Program-made: the position numbers and the translations under genes
Part shown: in pieces, positions 1 through 7,779 of the stretch
How positions within the stretch are numbered: position 1 is the first letter of the stretch
Layout of the letters: every line of letters starts with the position of its first letter
Notes under the pieces: generated by a model
The model's input: the letters and a program-made list of their open reading frames with translations, nothing else
What the model was told of the DNA's origin: nothing
The model's database searches: none
Assembly (NCBI GenBank): GCA_964437145.1
Contig: CAYTFW010000010.1
Location: 1-64,000 of the forward strand
Length of the DNA stretch: 64,000 nucleotides
Direction: 5' to 3'
DNA from: JAFAZJ01 sp964437145
GTDB taxonomy: Bacteria > Pseudomonadota > Alphaproteobacteria > Reyranellales > Reyranellaceae

Positions 1-26
1 CTCCTCGTCTGACCGCGATATCGGCA

Positions 27-74
27 CCCCCATCCGCCCTTCGGGCACCTTCCCCCGCAAAGCGGGGGAAGGTA
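27..74. repeat. REP-like palindromic unit, copy A
   Basis: A 30-base stretch (27-56) is repeated at 7710-7739. It ends in a perfect 12-bp stem (47-58 with 62-73) with a 3-base loop. The unit lies directly upstream of the ABC ATPase start at 86, and its 3' arm supplies purine-rich sequence that could act as a ribosome binding site. This looks like a dispersed intergenic palindrome family. Confidence 0.75.
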
Positions 75-85
75 GGCGGTGCGCC

Positions 86-1054
86 ATGAGCCTCGTCGAC
101 ATCCGCGACCTCTGCGTAAAGTTCTCGGGCCAGCGCACGGTGCATGCGCTCAATGGCGTCGATATCGCGCTGGCGCCGGGCGAGAGCCTGGGCATCCTGG
201 GCGAGTCGGGGTCGGGCAAGAGCGTGACCTTGAAGGCGATGCTGCGCCTGCTGCCGCCCCGGCGTGCGGCGATCACCGGCTCGATCGCCGTCGATGGCAA
301 GGACGTGCTGGCGATGGACGCCGACACGCTCGCCGACTACCGCGGCAAGACGGTGTCGATGATCTTCCAGGAGCCGGCGCTGGCGCTCGACCCGGTCTAC
401 ACGCTGGGTCGCCAGATCGAGGAGTCGGTGGTCCGCCACGAGGGCTGCGATCGCGCCACGGCGCGCAAGCGCGCGCTCGACATGTTCGAACGCGTGCGCA
501 TCCCCTCGCCGGCGCGCCGCCTCGACGCCTATCCGCACGAGATGTCCGGCGGCATGCGCCAGCGCGCGATGATCGCGCTGGCGCTGGCCTGCCGGCCCAA
601 GGTGCTGCTGGCCGACGAGCCGACAACGGCGCTCGACGCCACGGTGCAGATCCAGATCCTGCTGCTGCTGCGCGAGCTGCAGCGCGAGATGGGCATGGCG
701 ATGATCTTCGTCACCCACGACATGGGCGTGGCGGTCGAGGTCTCCGACCGCATCGCGGTGATGTATGGCGGGCGCATCGTCGAGAGCGGCGGCGTCGCTG
801 ACGTCATCAACTCACCCAGCCATCCCTACACGCGCGGCCTGCTCGCCTCGACGGTGCATGGCGCGATGCGCGGCACGCGGCTGGAGGCGATTCCCGGCGC
901 GCCGCCCAGCCTCGCCACCGCCCCCACCGGCTGCTCCTTCGCGCCGCGCTGCAAGCTCGCCACCCCGGCCTGCGAGGCCGCCGTGCCGTCGATGGTCAGC
1001 GTCGGCGCCGCGCATGTCGCACGCTGCATAGCTGTCGCGCCCGCCGTGGCCTGA
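86..1054 (+). CDS. Peptide/nickel-type ABC transporter ATP-binding protein (DppD/OppD-like)
   Basis: A 322-aa cytoplasmic ATPase that would energise uptake of peptides or related solutes. Walker A is GESGSGKS at about residues 39-46, the ABC signature SGGMRQR at about 153-159, and Walker B LLADEPTTALD near 174. The C-terminal tail has the cysteine-bearing oligopeptide-transporter domain (CSFAPRC, then further Cys). Its permease and binding-protein partners are not in the window and probably lie upstream. ATG at 86 is the first codon after the palindrome and fits the domain start. The family is secure; the substrate is unknown. Confidence 0.93.
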   Translation: MSLVDIRDLCVKFSGQRTVHALNGVDIALAPGESLGILGESGSGKSVTLKAMLRLLPPRRAAITGSIAVDGKDVLAMDADTLADYRGKTVSMIFQEPALALDPVYTLGRQIEESVVRHEGCDRATARKRALDMFERVRIPSPARRLDAYPHEMSGGMRQRAMIALALACRPKVLLADEPTTALDATVQIQILLLLRELQREMGMAMIFVTHDMGVAVEVSDRIAVMYGGRIVESGGVADVINSPSHPYTRGLLASTVHGAMRGTRLEAIPGAPPSLATAPTGCSFAPRCKLATPACEAAVPSMVSVGAAHVARCIAVAPAVA

Positions 1055-1107
1055 CGCGCCGGCCGGCGCGGTATATGGTCGCCTCCGCGATCGTGGAGGA
1101 ACGACGA

Positions 1108-2301
1108 ATGAGTGGCGGCGCATTGGCCGGGCTGAAGGTGATCGATCTGTCGCGCGTGCTGGGTGGGCCCTATTGCGCGCAGATGCTGGCCGATCACGGC
1201 GCCGAGGTGATCAAGATCGAGCCGCCGCAGGGCGACGAGACCCGGCTGTGGGGGCCGCCCTTCGATGACGAGGGCATCTCCGCCTACTACGCCGGCATCA
1301 ACCGCAACAAGCGCAACGTCGCGCTCGACCTCACCAAGCCCAAGGGCCGCGACGTGCTGCTCAAGCTGCTCGAGGGCGCCGATGTCCTGATCGAGAACTT
1401 CAAGGCCGGCACCATGGAGAAATGGGGTATCGGCTACGAAGAGGTTCTGTCCAAGAAGTTTCCGCGCCTGGTGCACGCGCGCGTCACCGGCTTCGGCAGC
1501 GACGGGCCGATGGGCGCCTATCCCGGCTACGACGCGATGGTGCAGGCCTGGGCCGGGCTGGTCTCGGTCAACGGCGCGCCCGACAGCGGACCGGTGCGCA
1601 TCGGCGTGCCGGTCGTCGATCTGTCGACCGGCATGAACGCCTGCATGGGCATCTTGATGGCGCTGTTCGAGCGCTCGAAGTCCGGTAAGGGCCAGTTCGT
1701 CGACGCCACGCTCTACGACAGCGCCGTGGCGCTGCATCAGCCGCACGCGCCGAACTATCTGATGGGCGGCATGAAGCCCAAGCTGTTCGGCAACAGCCAC
1801 GGCAATCTCGCCCCGTATGCGAACTTTCCGACCAAGGGCCGCAACATCGTCATCGGCGCCGGCAACGATCAGCAGTTCCGCAAGCTGACGCAGATGCTGG
1901 GCAAGCCGGAGATGGCCGACGATCCGCGCTTCAAGACCAACAAGGATCGCCTGGCCAACAAGGCGGCGATGGAGGCCGAGCTCGCGGCGCTGACGAAGGA
2001 CCGCGACGGCGAGCGCTTCGCCGAGGAGCTGATGCTGGCGGGCGTGCCCTCGGGCGCCGTGCTGGAGGTTCCCGACGTGCTGGAGCACCCGCACACCAGG
2101 CATCGCAACATGATCTGGGAGAAGGACGGCTATCGCAACGTCGGCAACCCGATCAAGCTGTCGCGCACCCCGCCCGGCGTGCGCAGCAAGCCCAAGCGCT
2201 TCGGCGTCGACACCAAGGCGGTGCTGAAGGAGGCCGGCTACAGCGACGCGGATATCACCGCGTTGCTGAACGAGGGCGTGGCGCTGACCGAGAAGAAGTA
2301 G
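1108..2301 (+). CDS. CaiB/BaiF family III CoA-transferase
   Basis: A 397-aa protein that would transfer CoA between carboxylic acids. The N-terminus has the family hallmark GLKVIDLSRVLGGPYC. The expected catalytic Asp is in PGYDAMVQAW at residue 142, and the ENFKAG segment is present. I chose the ATG at 1108 over an earlier frame opening at 1075 because TGGAGGA at 1094-1100 is correctly spaced and the conserved domain starts straight after it. The amidase follows after a strong hairpin, so the two may be transcribed partly independently. The substrate cannot be deduced; formyl-, succinyl- and carnitine-type members share this fold. Confidence 0.92.
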   Translation: MSGGALAGLKVIDLSRVLGGPYCAQMLADHGAEVIKIEPPQGDETRLWGPPFDDEGISAYYAGINRNKRNVALDLTKPKGRDVLLKLLEGADVLIENFKAGTMEKWGIGYEEVLSKKFPRLVHARVTGFGSDGPMGAYPGYDAMVQAWAGLVSVNGAPDSGPVRIGVPVVDLSTGMNACMGILMALFERSKSGKGQFVDATLYDSAVALHQPHAPNYLMGGMKPKLFGNSHGNLAPYANFPTKGRNIVIGAGNDQQFRKLTQMLGKPEMADDPRFKTNKDRLANKAAMEAELAALTKDRDGERFAEELMLAGVPSGAVLEVPDVLEHPHTRHRNMIWEKDGYRNVGNPIKLSRTPPGVRSKPKRFGVDTKAVLKEAGYSDADITALLNEGVALTEKK

Positions 2302-2309
2302 CGCCGTTC

Positions 2310-2367
2310 GGGCCGCGCCGCTCCAGCGGCGCTCATGCGCAAGAGCGCCGCTGGAGCGGCGCGGCCC
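2310..2367. terminator. Perfect 24-bp inverted repeat between CoA-transferase and amidase
   Basis: Arms 2310-2333 and 2344-2367 are perfectly complementary with a 10-base loop. No T-run follows, so it may be a REP-type element or mRNA stabiliser rather than a classic intrinsic terminator. It begins 9 bases after the CoA-transferase stop. Confidence 0.6.
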
Positions 2368-2391
2368 AAAGATCATGAGGGAGACCGAACC

Positions 2392-3825
2392 ATGGCGATC
2401 GCGGAGTACGAGAAGCTGGATGCGATGGCGCTGAGCGCGCTGATCGCCAAGCGCGAGGTCACGGCGTCGGAGGTGATCGAAGAGGCCATCAGCCGCGCTG
2501 AGAAGCGCAATCCCGCGCTCAACGCCATCACTATCCCGCTCTACGATCTCGCGCGTCAGGTCGCCAGCGCAGCGCTGCCGGCCGGGCCGCTGTCGGGCGC
2601 GCCGTTCCTGCTCAAGGATCTTGGCGCCTCATACAAGGGCACGCGTACCAGTGGCTCGGGCAAGCTATTCGCCGACTTCGTCGCGCCGCACGACGCCACC
2701 ATCGTCGCGCGCTACCACGCAGCGGGCCTCGTCACCTTCGGCAAGTCGGCTTCACCCGAGATGGGACTGGCGCCCTCGACCGAGCCGGCGATGTGGGGGC
2801 CCTGTCGCAATCCCTGGAATCTCGGCCACAGCTCGGGCGGCTCGTCCGGCGGCGCGGCAGCCTCGGTCGCCGCGCGCATCCTGCCGATGGCGCACGCCAC
2901 CGACGGCGGCGGCTCGATCCGCATCCCCGCCTCGGCCTGCGGCCTGTTCGGGCTGAAGCCGACCCGCGCGCGCAATCCCAGCGGTCCCGATGTCGGCGAG
3001 GGCTGGGGCGGCCAGAGCGTCGGCCACTGCGTCAGCATCAGCGTGCGCGACAGCGCCGCCCTGCTCGACGCCTCGCACGGCCCCGATATCGGCGATCCCT
3101 ATTTCGCACCGGCGCACGCCGGCAAGTTCCTCGACGAGGTCGGCCGCGATCCCGGCAAGCTGCGCGTCGCGTTGTGCATCGATCCGTGGAATGGCGAGCC
3201 GGTCGATCCCGAATGCCGCAAGGGCACCGAGGACGCCGCGAAGCTCTGCGAGTCGTTGGGTCATAGCGTGACGATCGCGCGACCCGAGTTCGACGTGCAG
3301 CAGTTCCGCGAGGCCACGCGCATCCTGGTCGCCGCCAACGTCTACGCCTCGCTCGCCGCGCGCGCCAAGGTGCTGGGCAAGAAGTTGGAATCGACCGATG
3401 CCGAGCCGCTGACCTGGTCGATGGCCGAGCTCGGGCTGAAATACAGCGCCGCCGACTATGCCGCCGCGATCACCACCATCCACCGCGTCGGCCGCGTCGT
3501 CGCGCGCTTCTTCCAGCAGCACGACATCCTGCTGACGCCGACCATGTGCTCGCCGCCCTGGCCCTTGGGCGTGCTGTCGCTGTCGACCAAGGACGCCGAC
3601 GCCTATCTCGTCGCGGTCAACCGCTCGATCGCCTTCACCTCGCTGTTCAACGCCGCGGGCAATCCGGCGATGACCGTGCCACTGCATTGGAGCGCATCAG
3701 GGCTGCCGATCGGCATCCAGTTCGTCGCGCCCTTCGGCGACGAAGCGCGGCTGTTCCGCCTGGCCGCCCAGCTCGAGCAGGCCAAGCCGTGGAAGGACAA
3801 GCGCCCACCGATGCTGGCGGCGTGA
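2392..3825 (+). CDS. Amidase (amidase signature family)
   Basis: A 477-aa Ser-cisSer-Lys amide hydrolase. The catalytic Lys is in LLKDLG (residue 75). The cis-Ser lies in the GHSSGGSSGG stretch and the nucleophilic Ser in TDGGGSIRIP. Length is normal for the family. ATG at 2392 is preceded by a GAGGGAG-type ribosome binding site at 2377-2383. It is followed after 16 bases by the cupin gene and then the hydratase, suggesting one catabolic transcription unit. The substrate is unknown; members act on aryl or aliphatic amides or on peptide-like amides. Confidence 0.93.
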   Translation: MAIAEYEKLDAMALSALIAKREVTASEVIEEAISRAEKRNPALNAITIPLYDLARQVASAALPAGPLSGAPFLLKDLGASYKGTRTSGSGKLFADFVAPHDATIVARYHAAGLVTFGKSASPEMGLAPSTEPAMWGPCRNPWNLGHSSGGSSGGAAASVAARILPMAHATDGGGSIRIPASACGLFGLKPTRARNPSGPDVGEGWGGQSVGHCVSISVRDSAALLDASHGPDIGDPYFAPAHAGKFLDEVGRDPGKLRVALCIDPWNGEPVDPECRKGTEDAAKLCESLGHSVTIARPEFDVQQFREATRILVAANVYASLAARAKVLGKKLESTDAEPLTWSMAELGLKYSAADYAAAITTIHRVGRVVARFFQQHDILLTPTMCSPPWPLGVLSLSTKDADAYLVAVNRSIAFTSLFNAAGNPAMTVPLHWSASGLPIGIQFVAPFGDEARLFRLAAQLEQAKPWKDKRPPMLAA

Positions 3826-3841
3826 GCGAGGAGTGAAGCCC

Positions 3842-4294
3842 ATGCCGATTCCACCCGCCGCGGACTTCGCCAATCTCAACTGGATGTGGTTTCGCGGCGG
3901 TCCGCGCTTCGACTATCCGATCGACTACGGCCTCGCGGTGCTCGGCGCCCGCCCGGCGGAGGGCCGCATCCACTTCCTCGGCCGCTGGAAAGCCGGCGCC
4001 TATTGCCACTTCCACCGCCATGTCGGCGACACCACGACCTTGGTGCTGGAGGGCGAGCATCACGTCGTCGATATCACCGAGGCAGGCGAGCATCACCGCA
4101 TCCGTCCGGCCGGACACTACGCCCACAGTCCCGCCGGCGACCTCCACATGGAGTATGCGGGTCCGGCCGGATCGCTGCTCCTATTCAGCATGCACACGCA
4201 AGATGGCCGCGTCTTCGAGGTGCTCGACAAGGACCGCGCGATCCTGAGCGTCGTGACCATCGACGACATGGTGTCCGGCCGCCTCGCGCGCTGA
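3842..4294 (+). CDS. Cupin-fold protein
   Basis: A 150-aa single-domain cupin. The metal-binding first motif is visible as CHFHRHVGDTTTLVLEGE, and the second motif follows near HYAHSPAGDLHMEY. It resembles ChrR-type or acetylacetone-cleaving-enzyme-like cupins. ATG at 3842 sits 8 bases after GAGGAG at 3828-3833; a GTG at 3833 is also in frame but would overlap that site. Being between the amidase and the hydratase, it may be a small dioxygenase or isomerase of the same pathway, but no activity can be assigned. Confidence 0.75.
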   Translation: MPIPPAADFANLNWMWFRGGPRFDYPIDYGLAVLGARPAEGRIHFLGRWKAGAYCHFHRHVGDTTTLVLEGEHHVVDITEAGEHHRIRPAGHYAHSPAGDLHMEYAGPAGSLLLFSMHTQDGRVFEVLDKDRAILSVVTIDDMVSGRLAR

Positions 4295-4316
4295 AATGGA
4301 ACGAAGGGAGAGCACC

Positions 4317-5063
4317 ATGACGCCGAGCGAGATCCACGCCGCCGCCGTCGCCTTGCTGCGCGCGCGCTTCACGCACACGCAGGTCACGCCGCCCGGCCCA
4401 GCGCCATCGAGCGAGGACGACGCCTACGCCATCCAGGACATCGTCGCCAACGGCTACCGGCCGGTCGATGGCTGGAAGACCGGCGCAAAGACGCCGGAGG
4501 CGACGCCGAACTGCGCGCCGCTGCTGAAGGGCAACGTGATCGACGGCCCGGCGTCCTTCCCCGCCGCCAGCATGGCGATGCTGGGCGTCGAGGCCGAGGT
4601 CGCGTTCCGCTTCGCGCGCGACATCACCAGCGCGCCATCGGACGCGGCCGTGCTCGACGCCATCGGCTCGGCACATGTGGTGATGGAGGTCGTCGACACG
4701 CGACTGGCGAACTACAAGTCGCTCGACCCGCTGTGGGCGCTCAGCGACAACGGCATGAACAAGGCGCTGGTCGTGGGGCCCGCTTTCGCCAACTGGCGCA
4801 CACACGACTACGCCAAGCAGCCGGTGACGCTGCTGGTCGACGGTAAGCCGCTGGTCGACAAGATCGGTGGCCTCACCGGCGGCTCGCCGCTGCGGCTGGT
4901 GCAGTGGCTGGCCAAACACGTCGTCGCGCGCCGTGGCGGCATCCGCGCCGGCCAGATCGTCACCACAGGCTCCTGGGTCGGCCTGCAATTCGTCCAGCCC
5001 GGCGCCAAGGTCGAGGCGCGGTTCCCCGGTCTCGGCGCCACCAGCGTGTCGTTCCCGGCCTGA
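4317..5063 (+). CDS. 2-keto-4-pentenoate hydratase / FAH-family protein
   Basis: A 248-aa member of the fumarylacetoacetate hydrolase superfamily, closest in layout to MhpD-type 2-oxopent-4-enoate hydratases. The metal-binding acidic residues are visible in GVEAEVAFRFARD and the following HVVMEVVDTR. ATG at 4317 follows GAAGGGAG at 4303-4310; an in-frame ATG at 4296 lacks such a site. It is the last gene of the CoA-transferase/amidase/cupin run and faces the leftward SnoaL-like gene. A hydratase on a dienoate intermediate is likely; a decarboxylase is the alternative. Confidence 0.82.
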   Translation: MTPSEIHAAAVALLRARFTHTQVTPPGPAPSSEDDAYAIQDIVANGYRPVDGWKTGAKTPEATPNCAPLLKGNVIDGPASFPAASMAMLGVEAEVAFRFARDITSAPSDAAVLDAIGSAHVVMEVVDTRLANYKSLDPLWALSDNGMNKALVVGPAFANWRTHDYAKQPVTLLVDGKPLVDKIGGLTGGSPLRLVQWLAKHVVARRGGIRAGQIVTTGSWVGLQFVQPGAKVEARFPGLGATSVSFPA

Positions 5064-5066
5064 CGC

Positions 5067-5498
5067 TCACTCCCTGAGATCGAGCCGCGCCAGGCCGCTG
5101 GCGACATCGAAGGGCTGGGAGATGTGCACGTGCGTGATCGCCCATTCGCCGCTGTCCCGGCGAAAGCCGTTGGTCTCGCGCCACCACATCTCGCCCTTGG
5201 CACCGCCCACGCGCGTGCCCTTGCTGCCGTTGAGGCTGTGGCAGAAGGCGACCTGCTCGTCGGCGACGATGATCAGGTCGCGCATCTCGTAGCCCAGCGG
5301 TCCCTCGTAGGAGGCGAACCACTCCGTCGCGCGCTTGCGGATGGCGGTCGCGCCGCGGTGCTGCAGGGGCGGCTGCAGGTCGAAGGCGACGGCGTTCGCC
5401 GCGTAGTGCTTCATCAGCGCGTCGACATCCTTGGCACGGATCGCGCTCACCAGAGCGTCGACCACTGTGCGCAGTTGTCGGTCGGTTGAACTCGACAC
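5067..5498 (-). CDS. SnoaL-like (NTF2-fold) protein, YybH type
   Basis: A 143-aa protein with the NTF2-like layout: an N-terminal helix with VSAIRAKDVDALMKHYA, then beta strands ending in the WAITHVHIS segment. Such proteins are ketosteroid-isomerase-like, often of unknown activity. A GTG start at 5498 is chosen because GAGGAG stands just upstream (5505-5510) and upstream codons look noncoding. Its stop nearly abuts that of the convergent hydratase. No catalytic assignment is possible. Confidence 0.72.
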   Translation of the reverse strand: MSSSTDRQLRTVVDALVSAIRAKDVDALMKHYAANAVAFDLQPPLQHRGATAIRKRATEWFASYEGPLGYEMRDLIIVADEQVAFCHSLNGSKGTRVGGAKGEMWWRETNGFRRDSGEWAITHVHISQPFDVASGLARLDLRE

Positions 5499-5614
5499 GG
5501 CTGTCTCCTCGTTCCGCCCGGCCGACCGACGGTCGGCTAGGGCAGAACGACCACCATACACCCGCGCCGCCCTCGTGTTCGCGCTATCTTGGACGCGTTG
5601 GCAGAGGTGCGCAG

Positions 5615-6103
5615 TTAGGCGCGCGTGCCGCCAAAGCGCCCGATGATGTCGTCGGGAATGCGTGTCGGCTGGAGCTTGCCGGGCCGGCCTGGCGTGGCCA
5701 TCGTCCAGCACCGCGTCTCGTGGCCGCTGGCGACCGGTGCGCCGTCGAGCCGCGCTACCGCGTGGGCGACGCGGAAGGAACTATTACCCCAGCGCTCGAC
5801 GATCGAGGTCACCAGCGCGGCGTCGCCCGGCGTCACCGGTGCCACGAAGGCGCCGGCGGCCTCGAGAATCGGCATCTCGACGCCGCCCATGTCGTCGCGC
5901 ATGACGCGGCGGTCCAGACCGATGGCGCGAAACAGCCGCCACGTGCCCTGGTCCCACCAGCGGAAATAGGTCGGGTAGAAAATGATGCCGGCGGGGTCGC
6001 AATCGCCCCACTCCACCGTCACGCGATGACGCACCGAGATGCCGCGACCGTCGACGCCGGGGACGATGTCGAAGTCGTCGTGGCTTGGCGGCAGTCCGCT
6101 CAC
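5615..6103 (-). CDS. Acyl-CoA thioesterase, 4-hydroxybenzoyl-CoA thioesterase family
   Basis: A 162-aa hot-dog-fold protein. The family catalytic motif is WGDCDPAGIIFYP, with the Asp nucleophile/base. Its ATG overlaps the iorB stop (ATGA), so it is translationally coupled to the indolepyruvate oxidoreductase and may hydrolyse the arylacetyl-CoA made by that enzyme. That role is inferred from position. A second member of the family lies at 55317-55736. Confidence 0.87.
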   Translation of the reverse strand: MSGLPPSHDDFDIVPGVDGRGISVRHRVTVEWGDCDPAGIIFYPTYFRWWDQGTWRLFRAIGLDRRVMRDDMGGVEMPILEAAGAFVAPVTPGDAALVTSIVERWGNSSFRVAHAVARLDGAPVASGHETRCWTMATPGRPGKLQPTRIPDDIIGRFGGTRA

Positions 6104-7623
6104 TCGGCAGCCTTCGCTAGCGCCGGCGTGCGCGCACCGATCTCGGTGAGCGTGCGCGAGAGCGACGCGCCTTCGGGATCGGCCAGCGCGGCGACGCGGG
6201 CGGAGGCCACGGCGTCGACGGCCAGTGCCGCGGGCAGCATACCTGAAAGCGCCGGCTCGATCACCGCGCGCTCGATCGCGGCGTAGTTGGCGGAGCCACG
6301 GCGATGCGTGTCACCATAGCCCTTGATCAGCCGCGCGCACTCTGCGATCTCCAGCGCCAGGGCGGGCGATAGGGCGACGGAGCGCGCGATCGCATCGAGC
6401 CAGCGCTCGATCTGCGCCTGCTCCTCCTGGAAGCGCAGGCTGCGCGGCCGCCACCAGCGCAGCTTCGAGAGCGTCCACAGGCGCAGGAAGCCGAACACCG
6501 AGGTCGTGTTCACGCGCATCGACCAGTAGGTCTTGTTGAGCCGGCCTGTGCGCTCGCCCCAGCGCATGAAGGCGCGGCCCATTCCCGGCGGCAGGATCGC
6601 GGCGATCTCCTCGATGCCTGGCTTGAAATGCTCGGTGAGCACGACGGGCTCGTGCTCCTTGGCGCGCACCTCGCGACGCACGCGCGCGAAGCGCTCGGCC
6701 GAGACCTTGGCCTGCGCGACACGGATCACATCCTCGAACGACATGCGCACCGCGAGGTGGCGCGCGCTCTCGCGCAGCAGCCGCTCGTCGGCGCCCGCCT
6801 TGCGCAGGCGATCGAGGCGATCGAGGTACAGGCCGGCATAGGCGACGGACTGGTAGTGCACGAGCCGGCGCACGCCTTCCTCGATCACGTCGAGCGCCTC
6901 ACCGGCGAAAGACGCGCGCGCTCGCGCCAGCGGCGCCTCGGCACCGGCATCGCGCGCGGCGCGCTTGGCGGCCTCGCGCGCCATCTCCTCGAGATCGCCG
7001 CGCGCATGGGCCTGGCCGAAGGCGAAGCCGGCGAGGTTGGCGTCGACCGCCTTGCCGCCCTCGCGGATCGCCGCCTCGTAATGCGACGCCGCGATCGGCG
7101 TACGATTGCTGCCGGCCAAGGCGCCCAGCAGCACGGCGTTGAGCACCGAGCCGCTTTCCTCCGCCGCCTGCTCCATGTCGAACAGGATGCGCTCGCGGCT
7201 ATTGTCCTTGACCACGCGCAGGAGCTTGGCCGCGTCGTAGCGGCCATCGCCCATCTCCATCTTCTCCGACGTGGCGAAGACGCGATGGGTCGAGCCGATC
7301 AGCACCGTGCGCTCCGGCGACATGAAGCCGTTGGCCGCGGCGCGCGCCGCCTCCAGGAGCTCGGTCGCCATCATGATGTCGACCTCGCCGAGCGCCGGGT
7401 TGAGCGCCAGCACCGGCGCACTGTTGCTACGCCGCGTGCCGTCGGGCGGCACCATCTCGATGTAGTAGGTCGTGGCGCCGGTGCGTTGCGCCACGCCGGG
7501 GATCGAAGTGAGCTGCACCGCGAGGCCGGCGCTCTGCGCCGCGCGCACGATCCAGTCGGCGAGCACGCCCCCGCCCTCGCCGCCCATGGCGGCGATCAGG
7601 ATGGCGACGCGGTTGGTAGCCAT
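6100..7623 (-). CDS. iorB: Indolepyruvate oxidoreductase, beta-type subunit (IorB-like)
   Basis: A 507-aa pyruvate-oxidoreductase gamma-domain protein. The N-terminus has the nucleotide-binding type GGEGGGVLADW stretch, followed by TSIPGVAQRTGATTYY, typical of IorB. It is much longer than archaeal IorB and has a long helical C-terminal extension, as in proteobacterial forms. With IorA it would oxidatively decarboxylate arylpyruvates to arylacetyl-CoA. The ATG at 7623 lies immediately after a palindrome arm whose GGAAGG serves as ribosome binding site. The upstream open frame runs only through the palindrome and was rejected as coding. Confidence 0.88.
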   Translation of the reverse strand: MATNRVAILIAAMGGEGGGVLADWIVRAAQSAGLAVQLTSIPGVAQRTGATTYYIEMVPPDGTRRSNSAPVLALNPALGEVDIMMATELLEAARAAANGFMSPERTVLIGSTHRVFATSEKMEMGDGRYDAAKLLRVVKDNSRERILFDMEQAAEESGSVLNAVLLGALAGSNRTPIAASHYEAAIREGGKAVDANLAGFAFGQAHARGDLEEMAREAAKRAARDAGAEAPLARARASFAGEALDVIEEGVRRLVHYQSVAYAGLYLDRLDRLRKAGADERLLRESARHLAVRMSFEDVIRVAQAKVSAERFARVRREVRAKEHEPVVLTEHFKPGIEEIAAILPPGMGRAFMRWGERTGRLNKTYWSMRVNTTSVFGFLRLWTLSKLRWWRPRSLRFQEEQAQIERWLDAIARSVALSPALALEIAECARLIKGYGDTHRRGSANYAAIERAVIEPALSGMLPAALAVDAVASARVAALADPEGASLSRTLTEIGARTPALAKAAE

Positions 7624-7624
7624 T

Positions 7625-7752
7625 ACCTTCCCCCGGAGGGGGAAGGTGGCGCGCGCAGCGCGACGGATGGGGGATGTCGAAGACGAACGCAGGAGTCCGT
7701 CTTCGACATCCCCCATCCGCCCTTCGGGCACCTTCCCCCTCCGGGGGAAGGT
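7625..7752. repeat. Composite REP-like palindrome between iorA and iorB
   Basis: Three nested hairpins fill the gap: 10-bp stems at 7625-7647 and 7730-7752, and a perfect 22-bp inverted repeat (7664-7685 with 7698-7719) between them. The right half shares 30 identical bases with the unit at 27-56. The unit looks like two REP elements facing each other. It separates two genes that must be made in equal amounts, so mRNA processing or stability control is possible. Confidence 0.85.
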
Positions 7753-7779
7753 AAGGATCGTGCGTTCACGGTCATCGCC

